Positions 5,883-6,216 of a DNA stretch of 6,216 bases are shown here, in pieces. The position numbers and the translations under genes are program-made. A model generated the notes under the pieces. The model ran no database searches, was not told the origin of the DNA, and saw only the letters and a program-made list of their open reading frames with translations. The stretch's first letter is position 1. Each line of letters opens with the position of its first letter. The stretch is from Clostridia bacterium (lineage in GTDB: Bacteria > Bacillota > Clostridia > Oscillospirales > CAG-272), in the NCBI GenBank assembly GCA_024404435.1, contig JAKSPW010000080.1, positions 1-6,216 on the forward strand. Direction: 5' to 3'.

Positions 5883-6216
5883 TCAATTCTCCGTTAAGAA
5901 GCACAACAGTCTGTCCTTATAGTCGGGTGCTTCGTCGTACACGGCGTGGCCGTAGTCATTGTAGATATACGGGATGACAACGAGTCTTGCGGCGGTGTCG
6001 TACGACGCGTCAACCGACAGAACGCGGTCGTCTTCTGCCCCTATCACGAGAGACGGACATTTCACAAAGGACAAAGCGTCTCCCGCGTCAAAGCGTTCCG
6101 TCGCCTCGGCAAGGATCAAAAAGCGCCTTGATTCGTCCTTTATTCCGACGTTTTCAAGTAAACGGAATACGCGCTCGTTTGTTTCGTACAAATGCTGCGA
6201 ATAAATCGTCCGGAAC
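5883..6216 (-). CDS. Alpha/beta hydrolase, C-terminal part (5' end outside the window)
   Basis: The minus-strand frame is open to the window edge, giving 110 visible residues that start FRTIYSQHLYETNERVF. A TTG at 6191 could be read as a start, but it lies inside the fold and has no good ribosome site, so the gene almost certainly continues to the right. Seen: KCPSLVIGAEDDRVL (codons at about 6062-6018), the strand-turn that carries the acidic residue of the catalytic triad (one of two adjacent Asp at 6032-6027), and YGHAVYDEAPDYKDRLLCFL with the catalytic His at 5948-5946, followed by the usual end helix. The nucleophile-bearing half is off the window. The family includes esterases, lipases, thioesterases and MenH-like enzymes; the substrate cannot be told. 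Its pairing with a phosphopantetheinyl transferase 1 base downstream makes an acyl- or thioester-related role thinkable, but that is inference only. Confidence 0.85.
   Translation of the reverse strand, partial: FRTIYSQHLYETNERVFRLLENVGIKDESRRFLILAEATERFDAGDALSFVKCPSLVIGAEDDRVLSVDASYDTAARLVVIPYIYNDYGHAVYDEAPDYKDRLLCFLTEN
5889..5893 (-). promoter_or_regulatory. Shine-Dalgarno of the phosphopantetheinyl transferase gene
   Basis: On the minus strand CGGAG is followed by 7 bases (AATTGAT) and the ATG at 5881-5879. It lies inside the last codons of the upstream hydrolase gene, whose TGA (5885-5883) is 1 base from the ATG, so translation is probably coupled. It supports this start over any internal one. 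Confidence 0.7.

Noticed and set aside
5883..6191. A complete 102-residue small protein starting at TTG 6191
   Set aside because: The frame stays open to the window edge, the TTG lies within what looks like the cap/helical part of an alpha/beta hydrolase, and no ribosome site precedes it. A truncated view of a longer gene is far more likely.

Overview
The window reads as chromosomal DNA from a Gram-positive Firmicute, most likely a Clostridia-type gut or anaerobe lineage of moderate GC. The reasons are strong purine-rich Shine-Dalgarno sites, tightly packed operons, and transporter ATPases that resemble, from memory, the Ami oligopeptide permease of streptococci rather than the proteobacterial Opp/Dpp proteins. 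No species can be named from the sequence alone.

Plus strand, 1-3948: the end of an oligopeptide ABC importer operon in the order oppB (last 69 residues only), oppC, oppD, oppF. The genes overlap by 1 base or lie 11-14 bases apart. OppB and OppC form the membrane channel, and OppD and OppF form the ATPase pair. The substrate-binding lipoprotein and most of oppB would lie to the left of the window. OppD is the surprise. It has 599 residues where this family usually has about 320-360, because an in-frame block of roughly 245 residues, including a long charged helical stretch, sits between Walker A and the Q-loop. OppF is of normal size, so the ATPase pair is strongly asymmetric.

Plus strand, 3949-5207: a 56-base leader precedes a 400-residue membrane-anchored protein. 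The leader holds a good Shine-Dalgarno (3956-3960), then a perfect 16-bp hairpin (3961-3996), then 8 bases, then the ATG. Folding the hairpin would bring the Shine-Dalgarno to normal spacing. The protein appears to be a very divergent relative of ApbE (FAD:protein FMN transferase) in which most signature residues are replaced, so it may be a pseudoenzyme.

Minus strand, 6216-5243: a two-gene convergent unit, consisting of the C-terminal part of an alpha/beta hydrolase followed 1 base later by an Sfp-type 4'-phosphopantetheinyl transferase with its metal-binding residues intact. The two convergent units share one bidirectional terminator (5217-5244).

No tRNA, rRNA, CRISPR array, insertion sequence or prophage gene was seen. 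There is no stretch over 300 bases without a gene. The observations most worth following up are the giant OppD insertion, the hairpin inside the ribosome-binding region, and the degenerate ApbE-like protein.
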